A DNA stretch of 56,441 nucleotides from Dehalococcoidia bacterium (GCA_020847985.1 JADLBC010000028.1:1-56441), one strand, 5' to 3'. Counted from the stretch's first letter, positions 42,701-51,275 are shown. The notes: generated by a model from the sequence alone, not told the origin. A program made the numbers and translations.

Positions 42701-43597
42701 ATGGCAACCGCTGTAGTCGCTCGCCCCGTCGCCCGCCCCCAGGCGCGCGCTCGTGATGAAGAGGTCCTCGTCTGGCCGGACCTCGTCTTCATCGAGTTCA
42801 TCGCGGCGATGGTCTTCACGCTCACCCTTTTCCTTCTCGCGTTCCTGATTAACGCGCCACTGCTTGATCAGGCCAACGCCGATGTCACGCCGAACCCCTC
42901 CAAGGCGCCGTGGTATCTGCTCAACCTGCAGGAACTCCTGCTCCACATGAACGCCGCCATGGCCGGCGTCATCATCCCCACCATCTGGCTCGTCATCCTC
43001 GGTGCGTTCCCCTACTTCGACCGCGAACAGGACGGCCAGGGCGAGTGGTTTGGCACCGAAGGCGCCGTCAAGATCACCATCGCCGCCGGCCTCGTCGGCT
43101 TCCTTGGCTGCTGGGCCCTCATCCTCTGGGACTCCGGCAAGCTCGCCTTCTTCATGCACGACTGGTTCGGCATCTCCGGCGGCGACAGCCTCCGCTTCCT
43201 CGCCGATGTCCGCTCCTTCCAGACTCAGCTCCCGTGGCCGGATTGGTCGAAGGAGATCACCTACCTTCCGTTCAACCTCAAGCTGCTTTCGAGCGACGCC
43301 CCCGGTGGCCCGACGCAGTTCCAGCACCTCGACTTTCCCGGCTGGATCGTCGAGCAGGGCATTCCGATCGCCGTCATGGTCGGCCTCCCCTGCATCATGA
43401 TTTACACCATGTGGCGGATCGGCTGGGTGCAAACCCGCCGCGATGCCGTGCTGGCGCTCTTCAGTGGATTCATCGGGGCCTACGGCGTCCTCACGCTCGT
43501 CGGCACCGCGTTCCGGGGCCAGGGCCAGGAGCTCGTCTTCCCGTGGGAGCTCAAGGTCAGCGAAGGCATCCCGGGCCAGGAAGCGGGGGGACATTAA
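42701..43597 (+). CDS. Subunit IV-like (cytochrome b C-terminal) membrane protein
   Basis: The 298-residue protein completes the split cytochrome b. It has the quinone-site segment NPSKAPWYLLNLQELL, matching the PxxxAPWY block of menaquinol-type bc complexes (PEWY in plastoquinol types). Hydrophobic segments lie near 30-50, 88-105, 120-140 and, after a soluble loop, 225-243 and 250-270. That is longer than plant subunit IV, with extra C-terminal helices. Its stop TAA overlaps the next start (TAATG), tying its synthesis to that of the Rieske protein. Confidence 0.9.
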   Translation: MATAVVARPVARPQARARDEEVLVWPDLVFIEFIAAMVFTLTLFLLAFLINAPLLDQANADVTPNPSKAPWYLLNLQELLLHMNAAMAGVIIPTIWLVILGAFPYFDREQDGQGEWFGTEGAVKITIAAGLVGFLGCWALILWDSGKLAFFMHDWFGISGGDSLRFLADVRSFQTQLPWPDWSKEITYLPFNLKLLSSDAPGGPTQFQHLDFPGWIVEQGIPIAVMVGLPCIMIYTMWRIGWVQTRRDAVLALFSGFIGAYGVLTLVGTAFRGQGQELVFPWELKVSEGIPGQEAGGH

Positions 43598-44214
43598 TGG
43601 CAACTGCTGATTCCTCGGCGCCGCGCTCCACCGCGCGCCGCCTCGAACAGGCCAAACAGGTCGAAGCCCGGAAGGTTGCTCGCCGCTCCTTCCTCCGCGT
43701 GAGTGCCTTTGCCGGTCTTGCGCTCTTCACCGGCTCCCTCCTGTCCGGCTTCCTGGGCTTCTTCAACCTGCGACATCCCACCGGCTTCGGCGGCGTCGTC
43801 ACCGTCTCCAAGGCCCGCGTGCCCCAGCCTTCGGGCACCCCGGAACGCGTTTCCGATGGCAAGTTCTGGCTCGTCAATCTCGCCGGCGCCGAAGGCGATG
43901 TCCTCGGCGTGGGCGGCGCGGGCGGCCTCCTCGCCCTCTACTGGAAGTGCCCGCACCTCGGCTGCACGGTTCCGTGGAACCCCGGCTTCCAGGGCGCGCA
44001 GGTCAACTTCCCCGGCATCACCGGCTGGTTCCGGTGCCCCTGCCACGGCTCCACCTATTCGCGCGCCGGCGTCCGCGTCTTCGGACCGGCCCCGCGCCCC
44101 ATGGATACCATGCTGCTCTCCGTGAACGGCGATGGCTCCGTCAACGTCAACACCGGCAAGATCACCGGCGGCGCCGCCGATAACCCGCTGCGCGCCGTGG
44201 CGTACAACGGCTAG
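43597..44214 (+). CDS. Rieske iron-sulfur protein (Tat-targeted) of the cytochrome complex
   Basis: The 205-residue protein has a twin-arginine signal (ARRSFLR) and one membrane anchor. The Rieske ligands are CPHLGC (Cys, His) and CPCHGSTYS (Cys, His). The extra disulfide cysteines are there, and Ser and Tyr after the second box are the residues that raise the midpoint potential in high-potential Rieske proteins. It moves electrons from quinol to the acceptor. It overlaps the previous gene by one base and precedes the cytochrome c fusion gene by 12 bases. Confidence 0.95.
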   Translation: MATADSSAPRSTARRLEQAKQVEARKVARRSFLRVSAFAGLALFTGSLLSGFLGFFNLRHPTGFGGVVTVSKARVPQPSGTPERVSDGKFWLVNLAGAEGDVLGVGGAGGLLALYWKCPHLGCTVPWNPGFQGAQVNFPGITGWFRCPCHGSTYSRAGVRVFGPAPRPMDTMLLSVNGDGSVNVNTGKITGGAADNPLRAVAYNG

Positions 44215-44226
44215 CGGGAGGCCTCG

Positions 44227-46086
44227 TTGAACACCCAGAAGCAGATCATCCTCATCGTCACGCTGTTCTTCGTCTTTGTCGGCAGCTGCGCGGCCTACGC
44301 CGTCGTCGACCTGCCGATTCGCGCGCAAGACCAGGCCGAGTGGCATCACTCCCAGTCCATCGAACGCGGCGCCCTCCTCTTCGCGAACAACTGCCGCACC
44401 TGCCACGGCAACGTCGGCGAAGGCGGCGTTGGCCCCGCCCTCGATGGCACCAATCCGCGGGACTTCCAGAACCAGGACCCGCTCGTTCTCAAGAACAACA
44501 AGGCCCTCCTCAAGCGGACCCTTGCGTGCGGCCGTGCCGGCACCCTCCTGCCCGCCTGGCTCAACACCAACGGTGGCGCCCTCAACGAGCGCCAGATCGA
44601 CCACCTCATCGAACTCATCACCTCGCCCGTCGATGTGAAGTACCTCGATGAAGCCGGCAACCCGACGAGCGAGGGCTGGTTCTATGCCCTTGAGTTCGCC
44701 CATAACCTGAACGGCGCGACCGCCATCTCAGTCGGCGGCGACACGCTCGGGACCATTGCCAACGCGCACCTCCTCGGCGTCGCCGAGCTCAGCGCCGCGA
44801 ACGGCAATGTCGACCCCTACGCCATCATCGAGCGCGGGCAGAAGGTCACCATCCCGCCCACGCTCGCCCACCCCAACGGCCGCGAATACCTCGTCCGCAA
44901 GGACAACGAGACGCTCGCCAAGATCGCTGAGAACCAGGCCGTCGGCGCCATCATCCTCGCCGAACTCAATGGACTTCCCTACAAGTTCGATGAGAAATCC
45001 GCCAAGCTCACCCTCCTGAACGAAGCGGGCCAGGAGATCCCGGGCCTCTTCCCCGGCGATACGGTCAAGCTTCCCGATAACTCGAAGTACGTCGTCAAGA
45101 CCGGCGACACCATCGAGAGCATCGCGACCGCCCACGGGCTTCGCCCCGCCGACGTCGCCGGCAATGGCAACAACGCCAAGGTCCTCGGCACGACGGTGCA
45201 GACCGAGGCGCTCGTCGGCGCCCGCAAGATCAATGTCCCGTCGGTCTACGTCGTGCAGCCGGGCGATTCCGTCGCCACCATCGCGACCAACCACGGCCTC
45301 ACGCCCGCCGACTTCCAGAACCTCAACGGCCTCACGGCGGAAACCGTGCCCGGCGCCGGCCAGGAATTGAAGCTCGACGCCGCCGCTACCTACCTTGTCC
45401 AGCAGGGCGACAACCTCGGCACCATCGCGATCGCCCACAAGACGACGCCCGCCGACCTCGCCAAGCTGAACGATATCGCCCTCACCGACCCGGTGACTCC
45501 GCAGGTCGTGATCACGCTCCCGAAGGTCGACAAGTACGTCGTCAAGGGCCAGAGCCTGGACGACATCGCCAAGACCCTCTCCAACGTCACCGCGTCGGAG
45601 CTTGGCGATGCCAATGGCGTCCCGGACACGGCGGTCCTCCGCGTCGGGCAGGACCTCGTCCTCCCGAAGGCGGCCCGCGGCAGCGCCCCGCCGGACGCCC
45701 GCAACCCCGGCACCGCCTGCGTCGAGCACGCCATCCCGGATGCCGTCTTCCAGACGCTCCCCGGTGTCGGCACGCCCCAGGCCCAGGTGACGGCGCCCTC
45801 CACCCAGTCGAAGGACGTCACCATCACCAGCGGCGCCAACGACTTCACCGTCGTCGCCGATGGCACCAAGTCCGACCTGAACAAGGGCGTCGTCGCGATC
45901 GCCAAGGGCACCGCCGTGAAGTTCGTGAACCAGGTCGGCATCCACACCATCACCGTGAACGGCACGAAGGACGGCGCCGACTTGAAGGGCACCGACACCC
46001 GCACGCTCACGTTCAATAATGTCGGGACGTTCAAGATCACCTGCGACTTCCACCCCGCGATGCTCGCGACGATCTTCGTCCAGTAG
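44227..46086 (+). CDS. Cytochrome c - LysM(x6) - cupredoxin fusion protein
   Basis: The 619-residue protein begins with a signal anchor or lipoprotein signal (VFVGSC, Cys21). A class I cytochrome c domain has CRTCH (56-60) for heme. Six LysM-like repeats follow (about 163-209, 221-283, 288-338, 341-383, 389-432, 437-480), which normally bind peptidoglycan. After a linker comes an amicyanin-like copper domain (about 528-619) with His573, Cys606, His609 and Met612 (CDFHPAM). The cytochrome's expected axial Met (MPAW) is Leu108 (LLPAW). As the last gene of the operon, it is likely the electron exit of the complex. Confidence 0.9.
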   Translation: MNTQKQIILIVTLFFVFVGSCAAYAVVDLPIRAQDQAEWHHSQSIERGALLFANNCRTCHGNVGEGGVGPALDGTNPRDFQNQDPLVLKNNKALLKRTLACGRAGTLLPAWLNTNGGALNERQIDHLIELITSPVDVKYLDEAGNPTSEGWFYALEFAHNLNGATAISVGGDTLGTIANAHLLGVAELSAANGNVDPYAIIERGQKVTIPPTLAHPNGREYLVRKDNETLAKIAENQAVGAIILAELNGLPYKFDEKSAKLTLLNEAGQEIPGLFPGDTVKLPDNSKYVVKTGDTIESIATAHGLRPADVAGNGNNAKVLGTTVQTEALVGARKINVPSVYVVQPGDSVATIATNHGLTPADFQNLNGLTAETVPGAGQELKLDAAATYLVQQGDNLGTIAIAHKTTPADLAKLNDIALTDPVTPQVVITLPKVDKYVVKGQSLDDIAKTLSNVTASELGDANGVPDTAVLRVGQDLVLPKAARGSAPPDARNPGTACVEHAIPDAVFQTLPGVGTPQAQVTAPSTQSKDVTITSGANDFTVVADGTKSDLNKGVVAIAKGTAVKFVNQVGIHTITVNGTKDGADLKGTDTRTLTFNNVGTFKITCDFHPAMLATIFVQ

Positions 46087-46113
46087 CCTCGGCGGATAGC
46101 ACCGAACCACCAT

Positions 46114-46139
46114 GAAGGGAGGCCGCGAGGCCTCCCTTC
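46114..46139 (+). terminator. Terminator of the cytochrome operon
   Basis: GAAGGGAGGCC (46114-46124) and GGCCTCCCTTC (46129-46139) form a perfect 11-base stem with a GCGA loop, 28 bases past the stop codon, followed by a pyrimidine-rich tail. Confidence 0.8.
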
Positions 46140-46168
46140 GCCGTTCTTTCGCCGCCTCGTCCGGCGGT

Positions 46169-46197
46169 TTGACGCTCACGATCCCCATGGCTACGAT
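46169..46197 (+). promoter_or_regulatory. Promoter of the small desulforedoxin-like genes
   Basis: TTGACG (46169-46174) and TACGAT (46192-46197) are 17 bases apart, placed 30 bases after the operon terminator and 60 bases before the small gene at 46257. Both boxes match the consensus well. Confidence 0.6.
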
Positions 46198-46256
46198 CCC
46201 GACGCAAGAAATCGAGCGCGTCGCTTCGTCGCGCCACTTCGGAAGGGGGACTGGGC

Positions 46257-46376
46257 ATGGCAGCGCAGACCGGCAAGCGGTACACGTGCCCCAAGTGCGG
46301 TTCGGAATTCATCGTCACCAAGGGCGGCGATGGCGAGCTCATGTGCGGCGATACTCCGCTCGAGCTGAAGAAGTAA
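46257..46376 (+). CDS. 39-residue desulforedoxin-like protein with CxxC
   Basis: ATG 46257 to TAA 46376 encodes MAAQTGKRYTCPKCGSEFIV, then a GGDGELMCGDTPLELKK end. It fits the small desulforedoxin/rubredoxin-like family (CxxC...C), with one cysteine (Cys after GELM) where the family usually has a pair. It may bind iron or zinc as a dimer. GGAAGGGGG lies about ten bases upstream. A sister gene begins 14 bases later. Confidence 0.7.
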   Translation: MAAQTGKRYTCPKCGSEFIVTKGGDGELMCGDTPLELKK

Positions 46377-46390
46377 GGAGTACCACGACC

Positions 46391-46534
46391 ATGGCAGTGC
46401 AACTCGGCAAGCGCTACAAGGACGAGCAGACCGGCATCGAGCTCCTCGTCATCAAGCCCGGCAACTGCGACCTCAGCGTCAGCGGCCGCCCCATGGAGCT
46501 CATGCAGCCCAAGGTCCTCCCTTCGGCCGACTGA
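46391..46534 (+). CDS. 47-residue desulforedoxin-like paralogue lacking the metal cysteines
   Basis: ATG 46391 (MAVQLGKRYKDEQTGIELLV) parallels the sister gene: KRYTCPKCG becomes KRYKDEQTG, and GELMCGDTPLEL becomes LSVSGRPMEL. A single Cys remains in KPGNCDL. It ends MQPKVLPSAD. So the protein keeps the fold's spacing without the metal site. AAGGAG lies upstream of the ATG (46375-46380). The intrinsic terminator at 46558 closes this two-gene unit. Confidence 0.7.
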   Translation: MAVQLGKRYKDEQTGIELLVIKPGNCDLSVSGRPMELMQPKVLPSAD

Positions 46535-46557
46535 GTCCCCGTATCTCGAGCGACGCG

Positions 46558-46585
46558 AAGCAGGCGGGCATCCCCCGCCTGTTTT
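46558..46585 (+). terminator. Intrinsic terminator of the two small genes
   Basis: CAGGCGGG (46561-46568) and CCCGCCTG (46574-46581) form the stem, extended by A-T pairs, and a TTTTGTT tract follows. It starts 24 bases past the last stop codon. Confidence 0.8.
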
Positions 46586-46616
46586 GTTGTCCCCGCCCAC
46601 CCGCTAGGATCATCCC

Positions 46617-47111
46617 ATGGGCTACTGGGACCTCATCGAAGCCCGCATCCAGGAAGCCATCGAAGGCGGCGCCTTCAAGGACCTCCCCGGCGCCGGCCAG
46701 CCCCTCGCCTTCGATGATGCCGACCGGCTCGCCGGCGATGACTGGCTCGGGTTCAAAATTCTCCGCAACGGCGACATGACCCCCGAGTGGATGATGCTCG
46801 GCCGCGAAATCGAACGCGACCTCGCCCGCCTCGAGGAAACCGCCCGGCGCTTCCACAGCTTCGCCCGCTGGGCCGCCGAGGAAGACGACTGGCCCGCCTA
46901 CGCCGGCCGCCTCGCCCGCGTGCGCGAACAGTACGCCGATCTTGCCCGCCTCATTCGCCGCAAGCAGGACCAGTTCAACCACAAGGTACCCGCGCCCGCC
47001 CTCGAACGGCCCGGCCTCTGGGTCGAATACCTCCTCGAACGCCTCGATGAATCCCTCGCCGCCGCCGGCGCCCCCGAGGGCCTCCTCGCCACCACGAAAG
47101 ACATCGCATGA
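46617..47111 (+). CDS. DUF1992 (DnaJ-C28-like domain) protein
   Basis: The 164-residue protein has the DUF1992 pattern (WDLIEARIQEAIEGGAFKDL, then PGAGQPLAFDD), named for the conserved domain of human DNAJC28. The rest is helical (REIERDLARLEETARRFHSF) with Arg/Glu pairs. No J domain is present. Its biochemical role is unknown. Its stop overlaps the YqeY gene start (ATGA), so the two are cotranscribed, a pairing not linked to a known pathway. Confidence 0.88.
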   Translation: MGYWDLIEARIQEAIEGGAFKDLPGAGQPLAFDDADRLAGDDWLGFKILRNGDMTPEWMMLGREIERDLARLEETARRFHSFARWAAEEDDWPAYAGRLARVREQYADLARLIRRKQDQFNHKVPAPALERPGLWVEYLLERLDESLAAAGAPEGLLATTKDIA

Positions 47112-47557
47112 CACTCAAGGACACCATCGCCCACGACCTCAACGAGGCCATGCGCGCGAAGGACGAGATCCGCAAGTCCGCCCTTCGCATGCTCACCGCC
47201 GCCCTCAAGAACGCCGAGATCGACGCCCGCGGCAAACCCTTCGGCGATGCCGAGGCAGTCGTGGTCATCCAGAAGCAGGTCAAGCAGCGCCGCGATTCCA
47301 TCGACGAATTCACGAAGGCGAACCGCGAAGACCTCGCCGCGAAGGAACGCGCCGAACTCGGCATCCTCAAGACCTACCTCCCCGCGCAGGCTTCCCGCGA
47401 GGAGATCGAGGCCGCCGCCCGCCGCATCGTCGCCGAAACCGGCGCGTCCGGCGCCCGCGACATCGGCAAGGTCATGCCGCTCATCGTGAAGGAGTTCGCG
47501 GGCAAGGCCGACGGCCGCACCGTGAACGAGGTCGTCCGCGCCGTCCTCGGGGCCTGA
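47108..47557 (+). CDS. GatB/YqeY-domain protein
   Basis: The 149-residue protein matches the YqeY family: LKDTIAHDLNEAMRAKDEIR, LRMLTAALKNAEIDARG, KQRRDSIDEFTKANREDLAA, KTYLPAQASREEIEAAARRI and GKVMPLIVKEFAGKADGRTV. The C-terminal domain of GatB, a tRNA-binding element of glutaminyl-tRNA amidotransferase, shares the fold, so a tRNA-related role is suspected. The gene is followed by the large membrane phosphohydrolase. Confidence 0.93.
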   Translation: MTLKDTIAHDLNEAMRAKDEIRKSALRMLTAALKNAEIDARGKPFGDAEAVVVIQKQVKQRRDSIDEFTKANREDLAAKERAELGILKTYLPAQASREEIEAAARRIVAETGASGARDIGKVMPLIVKEFAGKADGRTVNEVVRAVLGA

Positions 47558-47610
47558 GCGCGCGAGGTCCCCCGGGACAGCGGCGCCGCCGCCCAACCTG
47601 ATATCCTCCG

Positions 47611-49764
47611 GTGGAGCCCATGCTGCGCCGCCGCCCCCATCGCGTCGTCACCGGGAATCGCGCCGCCGCGTTCGGCGTGCTGCTGGCTGCGTCGGTCGCG
47701 ATCCTGCTTTCGCCCGTCCTCCCCGCCCGCCAGGAGGTGCGCGAAGGTGACCTCGCGCCCCGCACGTACCCTGCCGCGCGCGACGCTCAGTACCCCTCCG
47801 AAGCGCTCACCGCCGCCGCCCGCGATGAGGCCGAGCGCCAGGTCGACCCCGTGCTGCTTCCGCCCAGTGCCACCGTGGGAGCGCGCCAGGCCGATGCCCT
47901 CGCCGTCTTCCTCGCCCAGGTCCGCGATATCCGCGCCCGCCCCGTCACCGCGCAGCAGCAGCTGACCGAACTGAATGCCCTGCCCGTGGCCGCCCGCGTC
48001 ACCTCGAACGCCCGCTCCTATCTCATCCTGCTCGAACGGGCCGCCTTCGATGCCTTCAGCGAGCGTGCGCGCAAAGCCCTTACCGAGGTCATGGCCGGCC
48101 CCATCGGCAAGGACGAAGTCGCCGCGAAGTTGAACGAGTACCTCGCCCGCCAGGGCAATAACCCCGGCACCGAGGTCGAACAAACCCTCCTGCGCGATAC
48201 CCTTCGCGCCTTCGTCGAAGCCAACGTCGAGGTCGACCAGCCCGCCACGGACGCGAAGCGCGATGCCGCCCGCGCGAACGTCTCGCCCGTCATCGTCACC
48301 TTCACCCGCGGCCAGGTCATCGCCACCGAGGGCCAGCTTCTCGATGCCGGCGCAATCGAAGCACTCCGCGAAACCGGCACCATCGAGGACGGCTTCGATT
48401 ACTACCGCATCGGCGGCGCGGGCCTGTTCGCCGCCGGCATGGGCGTTCTCCTCGGCCTCTTCGCCTTCCAGCTCCAGCCGTTCTCGGCCGCCCCCGGCAG
48501 GCGGCTATTCGCCACCGCCGCCCTCGTTGTCGCCGCCGTCGCCGCCGCGAGACTCCTCCTGCCCGTGGTGACCCCGGATACCGACCAGCGCTCGCTCGGG
48601 TACGCCCTACCCGTGGCCGCCGCAGCGATGGTGGTCGCCTCCTATTCCGACTTGTCCTTCGCGCTTGCCGTCGCCGCCGTGACCGGGTTCGCCGCCGCGT
48701 TCGCCGGTGCCGTCGCTCCCGACCTCGCCGGCTCCGGCTTCATCTCCTCGCTCGAAGCCCTCGAATTCGCGATGGTCTACGCCACCGCCGGATTCGTGGG
48801 CGCCGCCGCCGTCCACCGCGCCGAACGCCTCGGGCGCTACATCTGGGCCGGGCTCGCGGTCGCGGCGGCCGGCGCCGGCGCTGTCGCCGTCTTCTGGCTT
48901 GTCAGCGAACCGCACGAAACCGTGCCGTTGGGCTGGGCGCTGGGCACGGCCGCGACCGGCGGGATCGCCTCCGCCCTCATCGCCCTGGGTTGTTTTGTCG
49001 GGCTGCCCGGCCTGTTCGGCGTCACCACCCGGCTCCAGCTGATGGAGCTGACCCACCCGGGGCATCCGCTCCTGCGGCGCCTCCAGGACGAAGCCCCCGG
49101 CACCTACCACCACAGCATGATGGTCGGCGCCCTCGCCGAGCGCGCCGCCGACGGCATCGGCGCCGATTCCCTCCTCGCCCGCGTCGGCGCCTACTTCCAC
49201 GACATCGGCAAGCTCGAACGTCCCGTCTACTACATCGAAAACCAGCTTGAGGGCGCCGCCAGCCCCCACGACGCGCTCACTCCCACCGAAAGCGCGTCCT
49301 TCATCCGCGACCACGTCACCAACGGCCTCGAACTTGCCCGCCGGTACCGCCTGCCCCGGCCCGTTCGCGACTTCATCCCCGAGCATCACGGCACGCGCCT
49401 CGTCACCTACTTCTACCGCCGCGCGATGCAGGCCGACCCATCGCAAGAGCCGGGCCCGTTCCGGTACGCCGGCCCCCGTCCCCAGACCCGCGAGACCGCC
49501 ATCGTCATGCTCGCCGATTCCTGCGAGGCGATCGTCCGCGCGAACCAGGAACGCACGCGCCCCGCCATGGAGGACCTTATCGATGGCATTCTCGCCGAGC
49601 GCCTCGCAGAAGGTCAGCTCGATGAGTGCGACCTCACCATGCGCGAGCTCCAGGAGGTGGCAGCCAGCTTCAAGGCCACCCTCCGCGCGGTGTACCACCC
49701 GCGTATCGCCTACCCGAGCCCGGCGCCCGAGGAGATCGCCCGCATCGCCCAGCGCTCGAATTGA
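47611..49764 (+). CDS. 7TMR-HD membrane phosphohydrolase (PgpH-like)
   Basis: The 717-residue protein has an N-terminal extracellular domain (RTYPAARDAQYPSEALTAAA), seven membrane helices (about 270-460) and a C-terminal HD domain. The HD core is YHHSMMVGALAERAADGI, ARVGAYFHDIGKLERP and PEHHGTRLVTYFYRRA. PgpH of this type degrades cyclic di-AMP in Listeria, so if this is the orthologue it would set the level of the ligand for the probable riboswitch at 11796. That link is inference. An ATG at 47620 is an alternative start. Confidence 0.9.
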   Translation: MEPMLRRRPHRVVTGNRAAAFGVLLAASVAILLSPVLPARQEVREGDLAPRTYPAARDAQYPSEALTAAARDEAERQVDPVLLPPSATVGARQADALAVFLAQVRDIRARPVTAQQQLTELNALPVAARVTSNARSYLILLERAAFDAFSERARKALTEVMAGPIGKDEVAAKLNEYLARQGNNPGTEVEQTLLRDTLRAFVEANVEVDQPATDAKRDAARANVSPVIVTFTRGQVIATEGQLLDAGAIEALRETGTIEDGFDYYRIGGAGLFAAGMGVLLGLFAFQLQPFSAAPGRRLFATAALVVAAVAAARLLLPVVTPDTDQRSLGYALPVAAAAMVVASYSDLSFALAVAAVTGFAAAFAGAVAPDLAGSGFISSLEALEFAMVYATAGFVGAAAVHRAERLGRYIWAGLAVAAAGAGAVAVFWLVSEPHETVPLGWALGTAATGGIASALIALGCFVGLPGLFGVTTRLQLMELTHPGHPLLRRLQDEAPGTYHHSMMVGALAERAADGIGADSLLARVGAYFHDIGKLERPVYYIENQLEGAASPHDALTPTESASFIRDHVTNGLELARRYRLPRPVRDFIPEHHGTRLVTYFYRRAMQADPSQEPGPFRYAGPRPQTRETAIVMLADSCEAIVRANQERTRPAMEDLIDGILAERLAEGQLDECDLTMRELQEVAASFKATLRAVYHPRIAYPSPAPEEIARIAQRSN

Positions 49765-49802
49765 GGTAGGAAGCCGCCCGCGGGCCTGCTAGAGTTCCGG
49801 CC

Positions 49803-50522
49803 ATGGCCGTCCCCGCCGTTCGCGCGCTCACCTTCGATGTCTTCGGCACCGTCGTCGATTGGCGGTCCAGCGTCATCCGCGAAGCCGCCGCAATCGCCGC
49901 CACCACCGGCGTCAGCGGCGATTGGCCTGCCTTCGCCGATGAATGGCGCTACGACGGCTACATCGCCGGCATCGGGCGCATCAACCGCGGCGAAGCGCCC
50001 ATGGCCACGGCCGATGCAATCCACCGCGCGAAGCTCGACGAAATGCTCCCCCGCTACGGCCTGGGCGCGCTCGGTGAAGCCGCCCGCGACCACCTGAACC
50101 GCGCATGGCACCGCCTCGACCCATGGCCCGATTCCGTCGCCGGCCTCGCGCGCCTGCGCGCCGGCTACATCGTCTCCACCCTTTCGAATGGCAACGTCTC
50201 GCTGCTCGTGAACATGGCCAGGCACGCCGGCCTGACCTGGGACTGCATTCTCAGCGCCGAGTTGACCGGCGCGTTCAAGCCCGTGCCCCGCTGCTACACC
50301 GAAGGCGCCCGTCTCCTTGGCCTCGCGCCCGGCGAGGTCATGATGGTCGCCGCCCACAAGAACGACCTGCGTGCCGCCGCGAAGGCCGGCCTCCGCACCG
50401 CCTTCGTCCCCCGCCCGCTCGAAGCCGGCCCCCACCGCGACGTCGACCTCTCCCCGGACCTCGGCTTTGATATCAACGCCGCCGACTTCCACGACCTGGC
50501 CACGCAACTGGGCTGCGCCTGA
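49803..50522 (+). CDS. Haloacid dehalogenase type II (HAD hydrolase)
   Basis: The 239-residue protein has the HAD core: nucleophile Asp in LTFDVFGTVVDWRSS, STLSNGNVSLL, Lys in GAFKPVPRCYTEGARLLGL, and the closing AAHKNDLRAAAKAGLRTAFV. Type II (S)-2-haloacid dehalogenases and phosphatases of the same subfamily cannot be told apart from sequence alone. The FGTVVDW segment is typical of the haloacid type. It stands 38 bases after the phosphohydrolase. Confidence 0.9.
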   Translation: MAVPAVRALTFDVFGTVVDWRSSVIREAAAIAATTGVSGDWPAFADEWRYDGYIAGIGRINRGEAPMATADAIHRAKLDEMLPRYGLGALGEAARDHLNRAWHRLDPWPDSVAGLARLRAGYIVSTLSNGNVSLLVNMARHAGLTWDCILSAELTGAFKPVPRCYTEGARLLGLAPGEVMMVAAHKNDLRAAAKAGLRTAFVPRPLEAGPHRDVDLSPDLGFDINAADFHDLATQLGCA

Positions 50523-50525
50523 CGC

Positions 50526-51275
50526 TCATGCTCCGCGCAGCCGCTCCGCGAGGAAGGCGATCGCCGTGTCCGCGCACTCCGGCGGCGAATCGGCATGGAG
50601 CCCGGGGTAGGCCGTGAATCGCTTGTCCTTCGTCCCCAGCATCCGGAACAGCCGCACTGTCCCTGTGAACGCGAACCGTTCGTCGTCGAGCATCGCGAAG
50701 AACTGCACCGGCACGGTCACCTTCGGCGCGTCCGCGATGTGCCGCGGCACGATGTGGCCCCGCACCGCGCTCGACCCTTCGAGCCCGCAAAGCCCCAGCA
50801 CGGCTGCCTTCACCCGCGACTCCGCCGCCACGAACGGGAGCCCGAACATCGTCCCCATCGAGAGCCCCCAGTACCCCCCGCGCCCGGCGTCAATCTCATC
50901 CAACCCCGAGAGCGCGTCGAGCGTCGCCTGCCAGTCGGCCACCATCCGGTCGATCGGCCCGTTGCGCCACATCGCGCGGTAGAGCGTGTCATCATCCGTC
51001 GTGTTCGTGATCGCGCCCCGCTCGCCGTGTTCGATGCCGTCGATCACCGCCGCCGCGAACCCTTCGCGCCGCACCAGCAGGCCCGCCCGAGCCATGATCT
51101 TCGGGTCCTTCTTGTGCGAACGGCCCCCATGCCCGACGAGTACGAGCGGCACCGGTCCCGGCGTCGCCCCGTCCTTCGTCCAGAGGTATCCGGGGAAGCG
51201 GTCGCCGTCGCGTTCGATGATGAAACGCCGTTCGCGTACCCCGTCCGTGACCGTCGCGGTCCCATCCCATTTCAT
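50526..51275 (-). CDS. Alpha/beta hydrolase (dienelactone hydrolase-like)
   Basis: The 249-residue protein has the GLSMG nucleophile elbow (in YWGLSMGTMFGLPFVA), an oxyanion region VLVGHGGRSHKKDPKIM and a final His in YPGLHADSPPE. The N-terminal text FIIERDGDRFPGYLW is typical of a DLH-like, dialkyl-ester-type branch. It lies alone, transcribed away from pdxT. Substrates are unknown. Confidence 0.85.
   Translation of the reverse strand: MKWDGTATVTDGVRERRFIIERDGDRFPGYLWTKDGATPGPVPLVLVGHGGRSHKKDPKIMARAGLLVRREGFAAAVIDGIEHGERGAITNTTDDDTLYRAMWRNGPIDRMVADWQATLDALSGLDEIDAGRGGYWGLSMGTMFGLPFVAAESRVKAAVLGLCGLEGSSAVRGHIVPRHIADAPKVTVPVQFFAMLDDERFAFTGTVRLFRMLGTKDKRFTAYPGLHADSPPECADTAIAFLAERLRGA

Noticed and set aside
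41864..43603. 579-residue minus-strand frame opposite the cytochrome genes
   Set aside because: Shadow of genuine b6 and subunit IV genes with conserved heme ligands.
46112..46534. 140-residue frame ending in the desulforedoxin-like paralogue
   Set aside because: The upstream part spans the operon terminator and the promoter; the true start is ATG 46391 with AAGGAG before it.
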